Part shown: positions 58,055-64,000 of the stretch, piece after piece
Layout of the letters: each line of letters opens with the position of its first letter
Numbering within the stretch: position 1 is the stretch's first letter
NCBI RefSeq assembly: GCF_000004195.4
Contig: NC_030683.2
Location: forward strand, 69,969,764-70,033,763
Direction: 5' to 3'
DNA length: 64,000 nucleotides
Source: Xenopus tropicalis
Taxonomy: Eukaryota > Chordata > Amphibia > Anura > Pipidae
The notes under the pieces: model-generated
What the model saw: only the letters and a program-made list of their open reading frames with translations
What the model was told of the DNA's origin: nothing
Databases searched by the model: none
Position numbers and translations under genes: made by a program

Positions 58055-61000
58055 TAAAACGATACCCCACATGCATGGGTGCACCTAAAGACACGGCCTC
58101 CAAACAGCCCAAAACAGGGGCAATGCATAAGGGCAATTTCAGCTGGAAAGTTTGGAGCTGCGCTCTAAGTGCACTCCATGCAGTTTTTCAGTCTAAACAC
58201 CCCCTTACTTGTGAAATACCCCCACAAACTATATGTTTTCTGAAAGTGCACACCTGTAGCTATTCAGCAGCGCCATTCTTGCTTTCCTCCATGCAGAATT
58301 GTGGACGCAGTTCTCCATAGAAGTTTGCGGTTTGGCCTGAAATAAAGAAAAAAAAAGATCCAAAGTTAGATTTCTCCCCAAAATTGCCATAGCAACGAAA
58401 AAAAACACTAGAATATCAATCTACAACTTGTCCTGAACAAAACGATACCCCACATGCATGGGTGCACCTAAAGACACGGCCTCCAAACAGCCCAAAACAG
58501 GGGCAATACACAAGAGCAATTTCAGCTCGAAAGTTTGGAGCTGCGCTCTAAGTGCACTCCATGCAGTTTGTCAGTCTGAACACCCCCTTACCTGTGAAAT
58601 ACCCCCACAAACTATATGTTTTCTGAAAGTGCACACCTGTAGCTATTCAGCAGCGCCATTCTTGCTTTCCTCCATGCAGAATTGTGGACGCAGTTCTCCA
58701 TAGAAGTTTGCGGTTTGGCCTGAAATAAAGAAAAAAAAAGATCCAAAGTTAGATTTCTCCCCAAAATTGCCATAGCAACGAAAAAAAACACTAGAATATC
58801 AATCTACAACTTGTCCTGAACAAAACGATACCCCACATGCATGGGTGCACCTAAAGACACGGCCTCCAAACAGCCCAAAACAGGGGCAATACACAAGAGC
58901 AATTTCAGCTTGAAAGTTTGGAGCTGTGCTCTAAGTGCACTCCATGCAGTTTGTCAGTCTGAACACCCCCTTACCTGTGAAATACCCCCACAAACTATAT
59001 GTTTTCTGAAAGTGCACACCTGTAGCTATTCAGCAGCGTCATTCTTGCTTTCCTCCATGCAGAATTGTGGACGCAGTTCTCCGTAGAAGTTTGCGGTTTG
59101 GCCTGAAATAAAGAAAAAAAAAGATCCAAAGTTAGATTTCTCCCCAAAATTGCCATAGCAACGAAAAAAAACACTAGAATATCAATCTACAACTTGTCCT
59201 GAACAAAACGATACCCCACATGCATGGGTGCACCTAAAGACACGGCCTCCAAACAGCCCAAAACAGGGGCAATACACAAGAGCAATTTCAGCTCGAAAGT
59301 TTGGAGCTGCTCTCTAAGTGCACTCCATGCAGTTTGTCAGTCTGAACACCCCCTTACCTGTGAAATACCCCCACAAACTATATGTTTTCTGAAAGTGCAC
59401 ACCTGTAGCTATTCAGCAGCGCCATTCTTGCTTTCCTCCATGCAGAATTGTGGACGCAGTTCTCCGTAGAAGTTTGCGGTTTGGCCTGAAATAAAGAAAA
59501 AAAAAGATCCAAAGTTAGATTTCTCCCCAAAATTGCCATAGCAACGAAAAAAAACACTAGAATATCAATCTACAACTTGTCCTGAACAAAACGATACCCC
59601 ACATGCATGGGTGCACCTAAAGACACGGCCTCCAAACAGCCCAAAACAGGGGCAATACACAAGAGCAATTTCAGCTCGAAAGTTTGGAGCTGCTCTCTAA
59701 GTGCACTCCATGCAGTTTGTCAGTCTGAACACCCCCTTACCTGTGAAATACCCCCACAAACTATATGTTTTCTGAAAGTGCACACCTGTAGCTATTCAGC
59801 AGCGCCATTCTTGCTTTCCTAAATGCAGAATTGTGGACGCAGTTCTCCGTAGAAGTTTGCGGTTTGGCCTGAAATAAAGAAAAAAAAAGATCCAAAGTTA
59901 GATTTCTCCCCAAAATTGCCATAGCAACGAAAAAAAAACACTAGAATATCAATCTACAACTTGTCCTGAACAAAACAATACCCCACATGCATGGGTACAC
60001 CTAAAGACACGGCCTCCAAACAGCCCAAAACAGGGGCAATACACAAGAGCAATTTCAGCTTGAAAGTTTGGAGCTGTGCTCTAAGTGCACTCCATGCAGT
60101 TTGTCAGTCTGAACACCCCCTTACCTGTGAAATACCCCCACAAACTATATGTTTTCTGAAAGTGCACACCTGTAGCTATTCAGCAGCGCCATTCTTGCTT
60201 TCCTCCATGCAGAATTGTGGACGCAGTTCTCCGTAGAAGTTTGTGGTTTGGCCTGAAATAAAGAAAAAAAAAGATCCAAAGTTAGATTTCTCCCCAAAAT
60301 TGCCATAGCAACGAAAAAAAACACTAGAATATCAATCTACAACTTGTCCTGAACAAAACGATACCCCACATGCATGGGTGCACCTAAAGACACGGCCTCC
60401 AAACAGCCCAAAACAGGGGCAATACACAAGAGCAATTTCAGCTCGAAAGTTTGGAGCTGCTCTCTAAGTGCACTCCATGCAGTTTGTCAGTCTGAACACC
60501 CCCTTACCTGTGAAATACCCCCACAAACTATATGTTTTCTGAAAGTGCACACCTGTAGCTATTCAGCAGCGCCATTCTTGCTTTCCTCCATGCAGAATTG
60601 TGGACGCAGTTCTCCGTAGAAGTTTGCGGTTTGGCCTGAAATAAAGAAAAAAAAAGATCCAAAGTTAGATTTCTCCCCAAAATTGCCATAGCAACGAAAA
60701 AAAACACTAGAATATCAATCTACAACTTGTCCTGAACAAAACGATACCCCACATGCATGGGTGCACCTAAAGACACGGCCTCCAAACAGCCCAAAACAGG
60801 GGCAATACACAAGAGCAATTTCAGCTCGAAAGTTTGGAGCTGCTCTCTAAGTGCACTCCATGCAGTTTGTCAGTCTGAACACCCCCTTACCTGTGAAATA
60901 CCCCCACAAACTATATGTTTTCTGAAAGTGCACACCTGTAGCTATTCAGCAGCGCCATTCTTGCTTTCCTCCATGCAGAATTGTGGACGCAGTTCTCCGT

Positions 61001-63718
61001 AGAAGTTTGCGGTTTGGCCTGAAATAAAGAAAAAAAAAGATCCAAAGTTAGATTTCTCCCCAAAATTGCCATAGCAACGAAAAAAAAACACTAGAATATC
61101 AATCTACAACTTGTCCTGAACAAAACGATACCCCACATGCATGGGTGCACCTAAAGACACGGCCTCCAAACAGCCCAAAACAGGGGCAATACACAAGAGC
61201 AATTTCAGCTCGAAAGTTTGGAGCTGCGCTCTAAGTGTACTCCATGCAGTTTGTCAGTCTGAACACCCCCTTACCTGTGAAATACCCCCACAAACTATAT
61301 GTTTTCTGAAAGTGCACACCTGTAGCTATTCAGCAGCGCCATTCTTGCTTTCCTCCATGCAGAATTGTGGATGCAGTTCTCCGTAGAAGTTTGCGGTTTG
61401 GCCTGAAATAAAGAAAAAAAAAGATCCAAAATTAGATTTCTCCCCAAACTTGCCATAGCAACGAAAAAAAAACACTAGAATATCAATCTACAACTTGTCC
61501 TGAACAAAACGATACCCCACATGCATGGGTGCACCTAAAGACACAGCCTCCAAACAGCCCAAAACAGGGGCAATACACAAGAGCAATTTCAGCTCGAAAG
61601 TTTGGAGCTGCGCTCTAAGTGCACTCCATGCAGTTTGTCAGTCTGAACACCCCCTTACCTGTGAAATACCTCCACAAACTATATGTTTTCTGAAAGTGCA
61701 CACCTGTAGCTATTCAGCAGCGCCATTCTTGCTTTCCTCCATGCAGAATTGTGGATGCAGTTCTCCGTAGAAGTTTGCGGTTTGGCCTGAAATAAAGAAA
61801 AAAAAAGATCCAAAGTTAGATTTCTCCCCAAAATTTCCATAGCAACGAAAAAAAAACACTAGAATATCAATCTACAACTTGTCCTGAACAAAACGATACC
61901 CCACATGCATGGGTGCACCTAAAGACACGGCCTCCAAACAGCCCAAAACAGGGGCAATACACAAGAGCAATTTCAGCTCGAAAGTTTGGAGCTGCGCTCT
62001 AAATGCACTCCATGCAGTTTGTCAGTCTGAACACCCCCTTACCTGTGAAATACCCCCACAAACTATATGTTTTCTGAAAGTGCACACCTGTAGCTATTCA
62101 GCAGCGCCATTCTTGCTTTCCTCCATGCAGAATTGTGGATGCAGTTCTCCGTAGAAGTTTGCGGTTTGGCCTGAAATAAAGAAAAAAAAAGATCCAAAAT
62201 TAGATTTCTCCCCAAACTTGCCATAGCAACGAAAAAAAAACACTAGAATATCAATCTACAACTTGTCCTGAACAAAACGATAACCCACATGCATGGGTGC
62301 ACCTAAAGACACGGCCTCCAAACAGCCCAAAACAGGGGCAATACACAAGAGCAATTTCAGCTCGAAAGTTTGGAGCTGCGCTCTAAGTGCACTCCATGCA
62401 GTTTGTCAGTCTGAACACCCCCTTACCTGTGAAATACCTCCACAAACTATATGTTTTCTGAAAGTGCACACCTGTAGCTATTCAGCAGCGCCATTCTTGC
62501 TTTCCTCCATGCAGAATTGTGGATGCAGTTCTCCGTAGAAGTTTGCGGTTTGGCCTGAAATAAAGAAAAAAAAAGATCCAAAGTTAGATTTCTCCCCAAA
62601 ATTTCCATAGCAACGAAAAAAAAACACTAGAATATCAATCTACAACTTGTCCTGAACAAAACGATACCCCACATGCATGGGTGCACCTAAAGACACGGCC
62701 TCCAAACAGCCCAAAACAGGGGCAATACACAAGAGCAATTTCAGCTCGAAAGTTTGGAGCTGCGCTCTAAATGCACTCCATGCAGTTTGTCAGTCTGAAC
62801 ACCCCCTTACCTGTGAAATACCCCCACAAACTATATGTTTTCTGAAAGTGCACACCTGTAGCTATTCAGCAGCGCCATTCTTGCTTTCCTACACGCAGAA
62901 TTGTGGACTCAGTTCTCCGTAGAAGTTTGCGGTTTGGCATAAATAAAGAAAAAAAAAGTACCAAAGTTAGATTTCTCCCCAAAATTGCCATAGCAACGGA
63001 AAAAAACACTAGAATATCAATCTACAACTTGTCCTGAACAAAACGATACCCCACATGCATGGGTGCACCTAAAGACACGGCCTCCAAACAGCCCAAAACA
63101 GGGGCAATACACAAAAGTTTGGAGCTGTGCTCTAAGTGCACTCCATGCAGTTTGTCAGTCTGAACACCCCCTTACCTGTGAAATACCCCCACAAACTATA
63201 TATTTTCAGAAAGTGCACACCTGTAGCTATTCAGCAGCGCCATTCTTGCTTTCCTACATGCAGAATTGTGGACTCAGTTCTCCGTAGAAGTTTGCGGTTT
63301 GGCCTGAAATAAAGAAAAAAAAAGGTCCAAAGTTAGATTTCTCCCCAAAATTTCCATAGCAACGAAAAAAAAACACTAGAATATCAATCTACAACTTGTC
63401 CTGAACAAAACGATACCCCACATGCATGGGTGCACCTAAAGACACGGCCTCCAAACAGCCCAAAACAGGGGCAATACACAAAAGTTTGGAGCTGTGCTCT
63501 AAGTGCACTCCATGCAGTTTGTCAGTCTGAACACCCCCTTACCTGTGAAATACCCCCACAAACTATATATTTTCAGAAAGTGCACACCTGTAGCTATTCA
63601 GCAGCGCCATTCTTGCTTTCCTACATGCAGAATTGTGGACTCAGTTCTCCGTAGAAGTTTGCGGTTTAGCCTGAAATAAAGAAAAAAAGATCCAAAGTTA
63701 GATTTCTCCCCAAATTGC
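58055..63718 (+). repeat. Tandem array, 383/384 bp monomer, ~15 copies
   Basis: ATGGGTGCACCTAAAGACAC recurs at 58075, 58458, 58841, 59224, 59607, 59991 (as ATGGGTACACC), 60374, 60757, 61141, 61525, 61909, 62293, 62677, 63059 and 63426. Periods are 383-384, then 382 and 367; the last two units lack a 16-17 bp 'gagcaatttcagctcg' segment. Variants show a trimer higher-order unit (58841-59990 against 59991-61140, 1150 bp) and then a dimer unit (61141-61908 against 61909-62676, 768 bp). Edge units are the most diverged. An 81-codon frame is open in nearly every unit. Confidence 0.95.
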
Positions 63719-64000
63719 AATAACAACTAAAAAAACCTGCCCAATTTAGCCCCAAAATATATTCTATTTACCTTTATCTGTTTAGTTGAACATCTTTTGA
63801 CTGTATAGCTTCATCTGTATTCCTGCAAATCTTCGGGTGATGCGAGGAGGTGGTGAAAGGGAGTCATTGCCCCCACCGAGTAATGACAACCAGCGGGGGT
63901 AAGTGGCTAGGGTTAGGCAGGAGAGGCTTCTGCCTGGCACCCCCCAATTGTTGCACCCTAGGCAGGAGCCTCTAGGGCACCAGTTTTGCCCCCCCATACA
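63719..64000. other. Array edge, dispersed repeat, no gene
   Basis: 63900-64000 contains 'ggcaggagaggcttctgcctgg' and 'ttgcaccctaggcaggagcctct', a locally inverted dispersed-repeat scrap. Nothing coding. Confidence 0.4.

Larger units (their letters stand above)
57325..64000 (+). mobile_element. piggyBac-like element with internal satellite, right end outside window
   Basis: TTAA at 57321-57324 followed by CCCTTTCACTGCCAGCCGAT. The left arm (57325-58050) is homologous to 766-1494 ('ttatatatcgttttttccgg' and 'aattgggcttgaaca' against 'ttatatatcgtttttttcg' and 'aattgggcttcgaca'). The array 58055-63718 follows. After the array (63719-64000) the sequence is unrelated to the first element's right part, and no terminus is seen before the window ends. 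The true end is therefore inferred, not observed. Confidence 0.6.

Noticed and set aside
58075..63654. An 81-residue frame (MGAPKDTASKQPKTGAIHKS...) open in nearly every monomer, like a tandem gene family
   Set aside because: The monomers are near-identical, so one chance frame is copied with the unit. It has no domain, the start falls in a palindromic word, and the homologous array at 1.5-5.4 kb is open in a different arrangement.
58055..63718. CRISPR array
   Set aside because: The unit is 383 bp with no unique spacers; this is a eukaryotic satellite in a transposon.

Overview
The window reads as intergenic or intronic DNA of a frog, almost certainly Xenopus. The evidence is its repeat fauna: T2-type TTAA...TTAAAGGRR elements, a piggyBac-type end with the TTAACCCTTTCACTGCC... 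terminus, a SPIN-like hAT copy, CR1 and L2 LINE tails, and palindromic MITEs. Species (laevis or tropicalis) cannot be decided here. No bacterial-style genes, rRNA, tRNA or CRISPR array is visible. Family names rest on recognised termini, target-site duplications (TSDs) and protein motifs; no database was searched.

Layout. A Harbinger-like MITE (564-681) precedes a 6 kb TTAA-flanked piggyBac-like element (766-6775) whose interior is an ~384 bp tandem array plus a nested palindrome. From 7 to 22 kb there is mostly unassigned DNA, with a solo LTR (10131-10998), a SPIN copy, three T2-type MITEs, hairpin MITEs and an L2 tail. From 22 to 29 kb there are more T2-type MITEs, truncated CR1 and L2 LINEs, and a dead THAP-domain Kolobok transposase (27042-28545). 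From 29 to 32 kb lies a minus-strand LTR element. From 32 to 44 kb there are hAT elements, two of them carrying minisatellites, and a possible small two-exon Myb/SANT-like gene (35936-36946). From 44 to 48 kb there is a ~300 bp triplication, LINE tails and a T2 MITE. From 48183 to 52794 sits a young, complete, non-autonomous LTR element with a tRNA-Lys-type primer site and one 438-codon ORF. The right end is a second piggyBac-like element (from 57325) carrying a 383/384 bp array, running off the window.

Most notable. (1) The LTR element at 48-53 kb has no gag, pol or env, only an orphan ORF with a CxxC...CxxC N-terminus and a conserved C-terminal domain. The minus-strand LTR element at 29-32 kb ends its short ORF with the same C-terminal domain. 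This suggests a family of LTR elements that carry this protein in place of the usual genes. (2) Tandem arrays lie inside terminal-repeat-bounded DNA transposons at least four times (two piggyBac-like, two hAT). (3) A dead Kolobok transposase sits among the T2-type MITEs that share its terminal sequence. Functionally, the window is a set of transposon families, autonomous remnants and their non-autonomous dependants, not a host pathway.
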